A DNA stretch of 32,089 nucleotides from contig DCQA01000012.1 of NCBI GenBank assembly GCA_002323325.1, positions 1-32,089 on the forward strand. The letters are read 5' to 3'. The notes beneath the pieces were generated by a model. It saw only the letters and a list, made by a program, of their open reading frames with translations, did no database searches and was not told where the DNA came from. Within the stretch, counting starts at the first letter, position 1. Each line of letters opens with the position of its first letter. This DNA comes from Coxiellaceae bacterium UBA1530 (GTDB lineage: Bacteria; Pseudomonadota; Gammaproteobacteria; Coxiellales; Coxiellaceae). Positions 8,427 through 16,783 of this stretch are shown here, in pieces. A program made the position numbers and the translations under genes.

Positions 8427-9380
8427 CTATGAAACACCTGACCACTGAGCCAATACAGTTGTCGCTGCATGCAGCCCTGGTATAGACAGATGCTCTTGCG
8501 TTGAACCAACCAAAGATTGAAGAAAAGACAAACGTGGTTCATAGAGCTTATAAAACTCAGTAGAAAACTCATGATGCATCACAGATGGCACACTACCTGT
8601 ACCATCGACTAGACCCAGCTGTACCGCACGAGAACCTGACCAAAAATCCCCAGAAAATAACACGGCCTTGTCACCCTTTAAGCGTCCTTTCCTACCTGCT
8701 AGAACATCCTTTATGAAATGCTCATGCGCATCATTAAGTAACTGTTTAGCCTTCGCAACATCAGTGGCATCAAGTGGCTCAAATGCATCCAATCGGTCTT
8801 TATTCTCTCCGGCTGTTAGGACACGACGCGTTATACCAATTTTTTTAATTGCATCAGTAAAGCCAAAACCACTCATAATTACACCAATGGATCCGGTAAT
8901 TGTGTCAGGATCAACGTAAATTTGATCGGCTGCAGATGCAATCAAGTAAGCACCAGAGGCCAATGCATCCTCACCCACTACCACGACTTTTTTGTGATAC
9001 GCATGCTTCAAGCGCATGATTTGGTCATAAATCAATGATGATTGAACAGCACTCCCCCCGGGTGAGTTCATCTCTATTAAAACGCCTTTACTGTTTTTAT
9101 CGGTAAAGGCTTTGTACAACACCGGGTTAACCACATTGGCTGACATATGTGCCTCAGGCATTATCACCCCAGACAACCGTACTAATGACACATAAGGCTT
9201 ACCTGATTGTACGTGATCATACGTGCTAGATGAGTGCATAGAAAGAACAATGGCATATAGAAGAACGATAGCGGCAATTAAACTAAAACGAATTATTCGC
9301 CAGCGTCGATCTCTACGTCGATCATCAACTAGCGCTTTGATAATTGCTTCTCCAACCGGTAACTCTGTTTTTTCAGACAT
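8427..9380 (-). CDS. sppA: Signal peptide peptidase SppA, 36K type (S49 family)
   Basis: SppA is a membrane-anchored serine peptidase that degrades released signal peptides. The 317-residue protein has a basic N-terminus and one membrane span (about residues 28-47), followed by the periplasmic S49 domain. The oxyanion region is NSPGGSAVQSS. The nucleophile is probably Ser142 in ALASGAYLIAS and the general base Lys194 in AGENKDRLD. The 52-residue gap between them equals that of the Bacillus short-form enzyme (Ser147 and Lys199). GSIGVIMS lies between. The single S49 repeat marks the short form rather than the E. coli 67K enzyme. Its place between the usp gene and apaH is not the E. coli arrangement. 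Confidence 0.93.
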   Translation of the reverse strand: MSEKTELPVGEAIIKALVDDRRRDRRWRIIRFSLIAAIVLLYAIVLSMHSSSTYDHVQSGKPYVSLVRLSGVIMPEAHMSANVVNPVLYKAFTDKNSKGVLIEMNSPGGSAVQSSLIYDQIMRLKHAYHKKVVVVGEDALASGAYLIASAADQIYVDPDTITGSIGVIMSGFGFTDAIKKIGITRRVLTAGENKDRLDAFEPLDATDVAKAKQLLNDAHEHFIKDVLAGRKGRLKGDKAVLFSGDFWSGSRAVQLGLVDGTGSVPSVMHHEFSTEFYKLYEPRLSFLQSLVGSTQEHLSIPGLHAATTVLAQWSGVS

Positions 9381-9401
9381 ATTAATCTCACTTTATTCGC
9401 A

Positions 9402-9854
9402 CTATGATGGAATTCGAACAGCCAAAATATCACAACTCACTGAATGCAATAATTGATCCGAGTTTGACCCTAAGAGTAACTTAAGACCGTATCGATTGTG
9501 CACACCCAAAACAACCAAATCGATAGCCATCAACTCAACATACTCGTTAACGACTTTTTTAACGGTACCAGTGTGAACGTGAATACGATCCGATGCAATC
9601 TCATAGCGGGCAACCCAATCGGTTAATAGCGACTTTACTTGATCGGTATAATCCATCTCTACGGAAAGCGAGGCTTTGGAAAAATAGTGGTTATCCTTAA
9701 TAACTTGACCCATGCCTACTCTATCTGACGGAGCAACATGCAAGACATGAAGCTCTGCTTGAGTAGTCCGAGCCACTTCAACGGCTTTAGCTAATATAAA
9801 CTCACAATCTTTAGACAAATCCGTGGTTACCAATAGTCGCTGATACGATGACAA
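9402..9854 (-). CDS. Universal stress protein (UspA family)
   Basis: This 150-residue cytoplasmic protein has the UspA fold signatures: an opening RLLVTTDLS strand, an ELHVLHV strand and the terminal CDILAVRIPS strand. The nucleotide-binding loop reads GVHNRYGLKLLLGSNSDQLL. The canonical ATP-binding motif is G-2x-G-9x-G-S/T; here the second glycine is replaced by Asn while the final GS is kept, so ATP binding is uncertain. The start is a TTG at 9854 supported by AGGGAG six bases upstream; no ATG is available near the conserved N-terminus. It lies between rsmA and sppA on the same strand with short gaps. Which Usp subgroup it belongs to is not clear. Confidence 0.88.
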   Translation of the reverse strand: MSSYQRLLVTTDLSKDCEFILAKAVEVARTTQAELHVLHVAPSDRVGMGQVIKDNHYFSKASLSVEMDYTDQVKSLLTDWVARYEIASDRIHVHTGTVKKVVNEYVELMAIDLVVLGVHNRYGLKLLLGSNSDQLLHSVSCDILAVRIPS

Positions 9855-9881
9855 GACACACTCCCTATGACAATCAATCCT

Positions 9882-10688
9882 TTATTCTAACGTAATTTTT
9901 TGACTCAACAAAACATATTGATCAACACTCAACTCTTGAGGCCGTAAAGTAAGATCGACCGGTAACTGACCTAGCTGAGCCAGAGGTATGAGTGACTGAA
10001 GACTTTTACGTAAAGTTTTGCGTCGCATAGTAAAGACATGAGAAACAAGTCTTCGCAATACTTCGAATTCATCCGTTGATAATTGATAGCGACGATGTGG
10101 CTGCAAACGCACAAAGGTTGAATCGACCTTAGGAGGTGGATGAAAAGCTTCTGGGCCCACATCGAACAAACACTCAACGTCACAGAAAAACTGAGTCATC
10201 ACACTTAAGCGTCCATATTGCGATGAACCAACAACTGCAACCATTCTATCTGCCACTTCTTTTTGTAGCAAAAAATGCATATCGTCAATCAATGCCAAGG
10301 ATGAGAATAAATGAAACATTAAAGGTGTTGATATATTGTATGGCAGATTACCCACCACCCTTATTTGCGAGGATAATGCGGTCGCTATAGCGCCCACATC
10401 GAATTTCAAGATATCGGCCTCATGAACTGACAGCTGTTCGGTTGATGCCATACCAGTCAGTAATGGAATTAAATCACGGTCGATCTCTACCACATCCAAA
10501 TGCGGTAATACTGCCAATAAATGTTCCGTTAAAGCACCACGGCCGGGGCCAATTTCAACGATACGATCTGATAATTGTGGCGCGATAGCCGAAACCATTT
10601 TTTGTAGGATCACCTGGTCGAATAAAAAGTGTTGTCCAAAGCGCTTTCTAGCGGGAACACCACGACCGGGAGAGAACCAGTCACTCAT
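9882..10688 (-). CDS. rsmA: 16S rRNA (adenine1518/1519-N6)-dimethyltransferase RsmA (KsgA)
   Basis: RsmA dimethylates two adjacent adenines in helix 45 of 16S rRNA late in small-subunit assembly. The 268-residue protein shows RKRFGQHFLFD at the N-terminus, the SAM-binding motif VEIGPGRGALTEHLL, and the catalytic motif IV VGNLPYNIS. It also has FHPPPKVDSTFV and the C-terminal RRKTLRKSL segment. The ATG at 10688 is preferred because it overlaps the surA stop as ATGA. An in-frame longer start would add 17 residues lying inside surA. surA-rsmA order is conserved in gammaproteobacteria, but pdxA, usually between them, is absent and apaG does not follow. Confidence 0.96.
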   Translation of the reverse strand: MSDWFSPGRGVPARKRFGQHFLFDQVILQKMVSAIAPQLSDRIVEIGPGRGALTEHLLAVLPHLDVVEIDRDLIPLLTGMASTEQLSVHEADILKFDVGAIATALSSQIRVVGNLPYNISTPLMFHLFSSLALIDDMHFLLQKEVADRMVAVVGSSQYGRLSVMTQFFCDVECLFDVGPEAFHPPPKVDSTFVRLQPHRRYQLSTDEFEVLRRLVSHVFTMRRKTLRKSLQSLIPLAQLGQLPVDLTLRPQELSVDQYVLLSQKITLE

Positions 10689-11650
10689 TGTGAGTTCACA
10701 ATTTGTATGTATGATTGCTGATAGATTGTCTTGAGCCAAGCAGAGAGTGCTTTGTTATATTGTTGGTCGTAAGCAAAATCACGGATCTGCTGATCTGTGA
10801 GCGAAGAACTATCACCCTTCTTCTGTATTAATTGCAATAAATGCAAGCCATTACTTGCCGAAATCTGATCTGATATCTGGCCGGGTTTCATAGTGACGAG
10901 CTGTTGAACGAAAATGTCTGGTAACTGACTCTGAGTACGCCAACCCAAATCCACTACTTCTGCGCCTTGAAGTGTGTCCGTAGATACACCCGATTTTAAT
11001 TGCTGTTGTATGGTCTTCAGGATTTTTTCAGCTTGGACGCGCTGAGCCTGTGTTGCTTTTTCTGCTAGTGGAATACGAATATCGATGATTTGATATTGCA
11101 CTGCCGATGCTTGATGCGCCTCTAGCGCCTTACGAGCTTTAGCAATGTCTTGTGATGAAACATCAATATCTTGTGCAATGGCTTGATGCTGTAATTTTGA
11201 AATTAATAACTGATTACGTATTTTTGATTCAAAGTCAGGGTATGAAATACCTTGTTGTGCTAATTGAGATTTCAATTGTTGCAAGGATAATTTTTGTTGT
11301 TTTGCGATGTGTTCTATCGCAGTTGTTAACTCAGCATTCGTGATAGATATGCCAGTTTTCTTGATCATTTGTAATTGAATTTTTTGGTAAGTCAACTTTT
11401 TAAGTAATTGCTGACGGATTTTACTATCATCTGGCAATATTGTATGCGTTGCTTGAGCCTGTTGTTTAGCTTCCTCTACCGCCTTTTTAAGCTCAGATTG
11501 CAAAATAACCTCATCATTAACAACAGCCGCAATACCATCAACAGGCTTCACTGGTGCACCTGGAGCTGGCAACTCGACAGCTTGTGTTTGTATCGTAACA
11601 ACAAATAACGATACGACTACGATACAGATCTGCTTCACTTTATCAAACAT
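10685..11650 (-). CDS. surA: Periplasmic chaperone SurA with a single parvulin domain
   Basis: SurA escorts unfolded outer-membrane proteins to the BAM complex. Residues 1-24 form a signal peptide (hydrophobic core after KVKQ). The N-terminal chaperone domain follows, with AAVVNDEVILQSEL near residues 41-54. One parvulin domain spans about 184-278, and the C-terminal helix (ALSAWLKTIYQQSYIQI) matches the E. coli SurA end. E. coli SurA has about 428 residues and two parvulin domains; this has 321 and one. The retained LGWRTQSQLPDIFVQQL resembles E. coli P1, the inactive one. The His of the usual SHILI motif is Asp here (DIRIPL), so isomerase activity is doubtful. ATG 11650 is preferred because AGGTG lies six bases upstream; a GTG at 11659 and an ATG at 11656 are alternatives. 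Stop overlaps rsmA start. Confidence 0.9.
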   Translation of the reverse strand: MFDKVKQICIVVVSLFVVTIQTQAVELPAPGAPVKPVDGIAAVVNDEVILQSELKKAVEEAKQQAQATHTILPDDSKIRQQLLKKLTYQKIQLQMIKKTGISITNAELTTAIEHIAKQQKLSLQQLKSQLAQQGISYPDFESKIRNQLLISKLQHQAIAQDIDVSSQDIAKARKALEAHQASAVQYQIIDIRIPLAEKATQAQRVQAEKILKTIQQQLKSGVSTDTLQGAEVVDLGWRTQSQLPDIFVQQLVTMKPGQISDQISASNGLHLLQLIQKKGDSSSLTDQQIRDFAYDQQYNKALSAWLKTIYQQSYIQIVNSQ

Positions 11651-11670
11651 ACCCATCACCTATTTAAAAT

Positions 11671-14178
11671 TTAATATCCACTAAAATCATCGTAATAAGA
11701 AGGAACACCACTACGAATCAAGGAGTTTGCACTACTGGTACCCGTAGCCCCTAAGCCTTTTAGTAACAACTCAAAGTAATACCCTGTATTGTAATCATTA
11801 TTACTGTAATTGAAATAACGATTGGCTGTAAAACGAGCAGCCCAACAACAAGAACTGTATTCAATACCGGCAAAATAGGACTCTAATTGATCATCGCCCA
11901 CATTATAATACCAATATCCCATTAAACTCCAGTCATTCGTCACTGGTCGCGCTGCCCCTACCTGAATTAAATTAGTATCTGAATCACTTGAATTTGATGA
12001 TGTATCCGCATGAATGAAGTCATACCCGATATTTAATACGGAACGCCCCCCACGACTATACCTAGCCACAACACTGGCATTGTTCATGTAGCTATCAAGA
12101 ACATCCCATGCCGCCGAGGCCGTTGTGGACCAATATTTTCTTGGATAAATCGTTGCTTCACCTAGCAATGGAGAAACATCATCATACAAGCCTGAACAAG
12201 AATCATCCAAACAGACCTCCTGAGGCTCAAAATAATTAATTACTCCCAACTTCATTCGCATTTTTTCAGCTGCTGTTTCAGCATCCAATACCCTTGAGCT
12301 CACACTCAGACTTAGTTGGTTTGCATTTTGAATGCGATCATAACCCGTAAAAGCATTTGTCGAAAACAAATCATCAAAAGTCATTGGCAACAAGACTGTA
12401 TCGTAGATAGGATATTGATCTTGGTCCATATTAGGCACGTATAAATAGAATAAACGTGGTTCTAATGTTTGTGTATATGCCTCTTTTTTGAAAAAAAAGG
12501 ATCGATCCATGTATAGACCACTATCAATATCGAATAACGGTAATGTCCTGGATTTAGAAAAATAAGGACGCGTTTCATCTGGTGAATCAGTTGCCATATT
12601 AGAAGAGTAAATCGTATTATCCACTGTGAGGGTAGGTGTAAAATACCCACTAGCAAAAGTCCGCGGGTAACTCAGTGATGGCGCCATATGCAACCTTAAC
12701 CCAGTCGGTTGCTCATACGTATACGGCTCATAATCACTACTGTAAGCGAAGTTTACAAACTGGGCGTCCATACCAAGCACTGCACCTTTCCATACATTAT
12801 CTTTTTGCCCAATAAAGTTCACTTCTGGCAGACGTTGATACTGATTAACAACACCACTGCTCGTGTCTGAAATTAAGTGCATGGTTTGATAACCCTGCAG
12901 CAAAGCAGTCGACATCCAGTTGACTGCTGTATATCGCACATCCCATTGGTTTAACAACTGACGAGCCCATGAGGAGCCATCATTAGTTTCAAAATCATTG
13001 TAAAAATATGGATCAGTCACATAACGCAGCTCAAGATCAGAATGCCAACGATCGGTTAAATCAATGCCACTGATCCACTCAACATAGCCTCGTGTACTAC
13101 TCATATCATTTAAGTCATTGATATATTGCGTTTTCGATGGATAGGAATTAACGGAGTCGACTTTGAATTGATCAAATGACGAGTCATAGGGTAAAAGACT
13201 CAGCGTCAAGTGACCATATGATGAGGGAGTAATAAAACGAAAAGCATGACTTAACATCAGCCCATGCTCAGCCATCCATGTTGGCGTCAATAAATAATCG
13301 TAGTTGGGAGCCAAATTGAGGTAATAGGGAGTACTCACTGTAAAACCGTTTAGTGTTGAGTACCCTACATGCGGGGTCAAAAAGCCGGATTTTCGCTCAC
13401 TTGAAGTTAAAAAAGAAAGGTACGGCCAATAAAATACTGGGGTATTTTTTATGCGAAGCCAGGCATGGTATGCAGCACCCTCGTGTGTCTCTTTATCTAA
13501 GGTTACTTTTTTGGCCGTTAGTGTCCAAAATGGGTCGCTTGGCGGACACATACTCAAGACAGCATGAGTTAAAGTTGTGCGACGATTATCAATTTGTTCA
13601 AAGTGTTCTGCTGTGCCCCACGTATTCTTTGAATCCGGTGATGGCTGAGCCTGATGAAAAACACCGTGCTCAAGCTGTAGGAGATTTTTTGTGTAATCCA
13701 TAATAGCATATGTACCTACAACTACCGTGTTGTGCTCCAATATTTTGACATTCCCTACCAAAATAATTCGCTTAGTTTTACCTGTCTCACTGTCTCTGTA
13801 GATGAAGGCTTTATCAGCATGAGCAATACGACCTGGCTGAGTCACTACCACATGATCCTCCATCGTAACACTTCCATCATGTCGGTAATGGGTCACGCCT
13901 TTAGCAGTGACTGAAGTAGGAGAGGCATCGATAGGCTTCAATAGTACCGCGTCCTTCAATGCCTTTGGCTGATCAAAATACCCTGAACAAATATCCTGTC
14001 CTGGAGGCGCCTCAACCCAACCCAACTGTTGAGCGATTTCTATCGATGACAAATCAAATGCTGTTGGCGTGGGCTTATGCAATGAAGTGTTTTCATTACC
14101 ATAACAAGCGAACCCCGTTAAAAGAAAAAAGGGGAATAACCATTGACTTCTTTGTGCCAATAAAGAAAAAACGCTCAT
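11671..14178 (-). CDS. lptD: LPS-assembly outer-membrane protein LptD
   Basis: LptD with LptE inserts lipopolysaccharide into the outer leaflet. The protein has 835 residues: a signal peptide (about 1-25), a periplasmic OstA-type jelly-roll domain and a long barrel domain. The four cysteines that form interdomain disulfides in E. coli have likely counterparts: Cys64 in DICSGYF, one in MCPPSDPFW, and the adjacent pair in SSCCWAARF near the C-terminus. ATG 14178 is preferred to a TTG at 14202 because it opens directly on a signal peptide. The surA start lies 20 bases downstream of the lptD stop, keeping the conserved lptD-surA order. The barrel is rich in Tyr, Ser and Asn, as usual. No frameshift was noticed. 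Confidence 0.95.
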   Translation of the reverse strand: MSVFSLLAQRSQWLFPFFLLTGFACYGNENTSLHKPTPTAFDLSSIEIAQQLGWVEAPPGQDICSGYFDQPKALKDAVLLKPIDASPTSVTAKGVTHYRHDGSVTMEDHVVVTQPGRIAHADKAFIYRDSETGKTKRIILVGNVKILEHNTVVVGTYAIMDYTKNLLQLEHGVFHQAQPSPDSKNTWGTAEHFEQIDNRRTTLTHAVLSMCPPSDPFWTLTAKKVTLDKETHEGAAYHAWLRIKNTPVFYWPYLSFLTSSERKSGFLTPHVGYSTLNGFTVSTPYYLNLAPNYDYLLTPTWMAEHGLMLSHAFRFITPSSYGHLTLSLLPYDSSFDQFKVDSVNSYPSKTQYINDLNDMSSTRGYVEWISGIDLTDRWHSDLELRYVTDPYFYNDFETNDGSSWARQLLNQWDVRYTAVNWMSTALLQGYQTMHLISDTSSGVVNQYQRLPEVNFIGQKDNVWKGAVLGMDAQFVNFAYSSDYEPYTYEQPTGLRLHMAPSLSYPRTFASGYFTPTLTVDNTIYSSNMATDSPDETRPYFSKSRTLPLFDIDSGLYMDRSFFFKKEAYTQTLEPRLFYLYVPNMDQDQYPIYDTVLLPMTFDDLFSTNAFTGYDRIQNANQLSLSVSSRVLDAETAAEKMRMKLGVINYFEPQEVCLDDSCSGLYDDVSPLLGEATIYPRKYWSTTASAAWDVLDSYMNNASVVARYSRGGRSVLNIGYDFIHADTSSNSSDSDTNLIQVGAARPVTNDWSLMGYWYYNVGDDQLESYFAGIEYSSCCWAARFTANRYFNYSNNDYNTGYYFELLLKGLGATGTSSANSLIRSGVPSYYDDFSGY

Positions 14179-14208
14179 ATTATTTCCAAGTAGTGATGAC
14201 AAGCACCC

Positions 14209-14236
14209 AATTTACATCCACGGAACGGCATGTTAA
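14209..14236 (-). promoter_or_regulatory. Candidate promoter for lptD-surA-rsmA
   Basis: On the minus strand TTAACA (14236-14231) and TAAATT (14214-14209) are 16 bases apart, ending about 30 bases before the lptD ATG. The -35 box fits 5 of 6, the -10 only 4 of 6. No convincing sigma-E type promoter was found for lptD. Confidence 0.35.
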
Positions 14237-14290
14237 CGTCTCTGATCAATTTTGGCTATGCCCGATAGCATAAACAGAAGGTTATGACTC

Positions 14291-15316
14291 TTGCCACTCT
14301 CGCCTACATCGACCATACAAAAAAACGATAACAGTACTGACAGACGCTCAGCGCTACATCAGTGGTTAGAAAAAACACTGGGGACGCCCGTAACACTCAC
14401 CCCACTCATGAAAGAGGCTAGCCGACGAACCTATTATCGTATTCACCTCCCTCAAGGTAGCTTAATTGCTATGGACGCACCGCCTGCTTTTGAGAATTGC
14501 CAGCCATTTATTCATCTCACGCGTCTTCTAAATGAACAAAAAATCACTGTACCAACACTGCATTCCTATAATCTCGAATTAGGCTTCATGATACTGACAG
14601 ACTTTGGAAATGATCTACTACTCAACCAACTCCAACCCTCCACAGTAGAAAAATGGTATGACAATGCGATGGACCTCTTACTCAAAATTCACCTTTGTAA
14701 AAATACAACGCTTTATCAACCTCCAATGTTTCAAGCACAGGATTGGCGTGAGGAACTATCCTTATTTACTGATTGGTATATCAAGCACCATTTCAAACAT
14801 CATATGTCAGATCGTGATCATCAAATTTGGTATCAACTTCAAGAAATGTTGCTAGAGACTATTGCTTCTCAACCACAGGTTTTGCTCCACAAGGATTTTC
14901 ACTCTAAAAATCTAATGTGCCTACCTTGTGGTCAGCTCGGTGTACTGGACTACCAAGATGCTTTCATTGGACCAATAACCTATGACATTGCTTCACTACT
15001 TAATGATTGTTATCTAGATTGGCCAGAAACTATGGTTCACCAATGGGCCCTACAATTCAAAGCCAAGCTAGAACAAACACAACTCATCCAAGAGATATCT
15101 AATGCGGTGTTTCTTGAATGGTTTGATTTTACGAGCTTGCAACGTCACTTAAAAAATCTAGGTAACTTTATCCGTATTAGTGAACAACAACATCTCAGCC
15201 AATACCTCTCTTATTTACCCCGTATGAATCAGTATATTTGTACTATTTGTCAACGCCACGAAAAATTACACCCGTTCCTTCATTGGCTTTCAACCATTAC
15301 AAAACGCAAGGACTAA
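14291..15316 (+). CDS. amgK: N-acetylmuramate/N-acetylglucosamine kinase AmgK
   Basis: AmgK phosphorylates MurNAc at the anomeric carbon in the recycling route that bypasses de novo UDP-MurNAc synthesis. The 341-residue protein has the aminoglycoside-phosphotransferase fold. The catalytic loop is LHKDFHSKNLM (Asp202, Asn207) and the metal-binding aspartate is in LDYQDAFIGP (Asp220). The nucleotide-lobe is marked by KEASRRTYYRI. Placement divergent from lptD and next to murU matches Pseudomonas. The start appears to be TTG at 14291, with AGAAGG nine bases before it; no ATG lies in frame before residue 61. An ATG at 14284 lies in another frame, and removing one A from the 7-A run at 14319-14325 would join it to this frame. 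Confidence 0.88.
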   Translation: MPLSPTSTIQKNDNSTDRRSALHQWLEKTLGTPVTLTPLMKEASRRTYYRIHLPQGSLIAMDAPPAFENCQPFIHLTRLLNEQKITVPTLHSYNLELGFMILTDFGNDLLLNQLQPSTVEKWYDNAMDLLLKIHLCKNTTLYQPPMFQAQDWREELSLFTDWYIKHHFKHHMSDRDHQIWYQLQEMLLETIASQPQVLLHKDFHSKNLMCLPCGQLGVLDYQDAFIGPITYDIASLLNDCYLDWPETMVHQWALQFKAKLEQTQLIQEISNAVFLEWFDFTSLQRHLKNLGNFIRISEQQHLSQYLSYLPRMNQYICTICQRHEKLHPFLHWLSTITKRKD

Positions 15317-15319
15317 ACT

Positions 15320-15991
15320 TTGAAAGCGATTATATTAGCTGCAGGCTTGGGCAAACGAATGCTCCCCCTAACTGCAAGGCTCCCAAAACCATTACTCACA
15401 GTTGGACCGCATACTTTAATTGAGCACAATCTCTTTTCACTTAAGAAAGCAGGCATTACTTCGGTCATCATCAATCTTCATCACTGCGCTGATCAAATCA
15501 TATCACTACTGGGTGATGGAGAAGCTTACGGTCTCAATATTCAATACTCGCATGAAAAGACTCAGCTAATGGGAACTGGCGGCGGAATCATTCAAGCACT
15601 ACCATTGCTAGATAGCTCGCCATTCTTATTAGTTGCTGCTGACATTTGGTCTGACATTGCACTGAACACGCTAACGATACCAACACATTCAGATGCTCAC
15701 TTAATCATGGTCAATAATCCCTCTTTTCACCCTAAAGGTGACTACTCACTGCATGCAAACAACCTAATCGGCGCACCCAGTGACAGAACCCTGACCTTTG
15801 CAAGCATTGCACTACTTCGTCCAAAACTTTTTTACTCGGCGCCACTTAAACCTTGCGCTCTCAGTGATCTCCTAAGACCAGCCATCACTCAACAGCGAGT
15901 TACAGGTGAATTGTATCAAGGAGAATGGTGGAATGTTGGCACCCAACAAATTTTACATGCACTCACAGATCACATAAGCACGTGTTCATGA
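15320..15991 (+). CDS. murU: N-acetylmuramate alpha-1-phosphate uridylyltransferase MurU
   Basis: MurU turns the AmgK product into UDP-MurNAc. The 223-residue protein has the nucleotidyltransferase signature AIILAAGLGKRMLPLT with the KPLL lysine, LMGTGGGIIQALP for base recognition, and the metal-binding VAADIWSDI segment. It closes with GEWWNVGTQQ. The start is TTG at 15320, preceded by AAGGA with seven bases between; the first residues after it (KAIILAAG) leave no room for another start. It begins three bases after the amgK stop, so the two form a tight pair. It converges on the esterase gene with a two-base gap. Length is normal for MurU and shorter than glucose-1-phosphate thymidylyltransferases. 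Confidence 0.92.
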   Translation: MKAIILAAGLGKRMLPLTARLPKPLLTVGPHTLIEHNLFSLKKAGITSVIINLHHCADQIISLLGDGEAYGLNIQYSHEKTQLMGTGGGIIQALPLLDSSPFLLVAADIWSDIALNTLTIPTHSDAHLIMVNNPSFHPKGDYSLHANNLIGAPSDRTLTFASIALLRPKLFYSAPLKPCALSDLLRPAITQQRVTGELYQGEWWNVGTQQILHALTDHISTCS

Positions 15992-15993
15992 AC

Positions 15994-16665
15994 TCACTTC
16001 GTTAGTATACCATTAATCCACTGACTCAAGTCTTCTAGTTCTTCTGGACAGACTGTATGTTCAATGGGGTATTCATACCAATCCACTGAACAATTGAGTG
16101 ACTTCCACAGTGGTATACCACTTTTACCTAATTCACAAGGGACGACGGGGTCATATGTGCCGTGCGCCAAAAAAACTGGTAGCTCTTTAGACAAATCATC
16201 CTGAGAAATGTGGTCCTGTAATGGCAAATATGCTGAGAGACCGGCAACGCCAGCTAATTGATGACCTATATGCATTGCTGCGTACTGCGCCAGTGCTCCA
16301 CCTTGAGAAAAACCAACCAACACAATTTTTTTATGAGGAATTCCAATTTTCACTTGTTGATCAATCATTGCGATCAATGATTGTGTTGATTGTATAATTC
16401 CACTCTTATCTTCAAGAGCTAATCGATCTATCTGGAAAATATCAAACCATGCTCGACAAGGCAGTCCTCCTTGTATCGTCACAGGACGAACAGGAGCATG
16501 TGGGAATATGTATCGAATTTTATATGTTTTATTAATCCTTAAGCTGGGTACGATATCAACAAAGTCGTACCCATCTGCTCCTAAACCATGCAACCAAATC
16601 ACGCAAGCATTTGCCTCACCATGATCTGGCTCTTTGATAATACTTTCAAAACCACCGCTCATCAT
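15994..16665 (-). CDS. Alpha/beta-hydrolase carboxylesterase (phospholipase/carboxylesterase family)
   Basis: This 223-residue soluble serine hydrolase belongs to the group with Pseudomonas EstB and eukaryotic acyl-protein thioesterases. The visible signatures are VIWLHGLGADGYDF (oxyanion loop), FPHAPVRPVTIQGG, and RAWFDI. The catalytic triad is Ser120 in GFSQGG, Asp172 in HGTYDPVVP and His203 in IEHTVCPEE. The ATG at 16665 is preferred since GGAAA lies six bases before it. A TTG and an ATG farther upstream (16713, 16701) would add a Lys/Phe-rich extension without a ribosome site. There is no signal peptide in the chosen form. Its true substrate cannot be told from sequence. It stands alone between the murU and lptM units. 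Confidence 0.88.
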   Translation of the reverse strand: MMSGGFESIIKEPDHGEANACVIWLHGLGADGYDFVDIVPSLRINKTYKIRYIFPHAPVRPVTIQGGLPCRAWFDIFQIDRLALEDKSGIIQSTQSLIAMIDQQVKIGIPHKKIVLVGFSQGGALAQYAAMHIGHQLAGVAGLSAYLPLQDHISQDDLSKELPVFLAHGTYDPVVPCELGKSGIPLWKSLNCSVDWYEYPIEHTVCPEELEDLSQWINGILTK

Positions 16666-16747
16666 ATAGGATTTCCAATCAATTTTTTTAGAGAATAACA
16701 TAGCTAAAAACAAATAAACCTATCTATTTATTTGTAATCAGTTTGGC

Positions 16748-16753
16748 TATAAT
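16748..16753 (+). promoter_or_regulatory. Candidate -10 box (TATAAT) for lptM-DUF481-dapF
   Basis: A perfect TATAAT lies 30 bases before the lptM ATG, in the short region divergent from the esterase gene. No good -35 match is seen at 16-18 bases upstream (TATTTA at 17), so an activator or AT-rich upstream contact may contribute. Confidence 0.45.
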
Positions 16754-16783
16754 CACTGTCAATTAATTACTGAGACATTAACG

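Noticed and set aside
14220..14245. Sigma-E-like GGAAC...TCTGA on the plus strand near lptD
   Set aside because: Spacing is too short and it points toward amgK, not lptD.
14255..14269. Small hairpin GCTAT-GCCCG-ATAGC between lptD and amgK
   Set aside because: The 5-bp stem is not followed by T and not clearly placed relative to a promoter; too weak to call.
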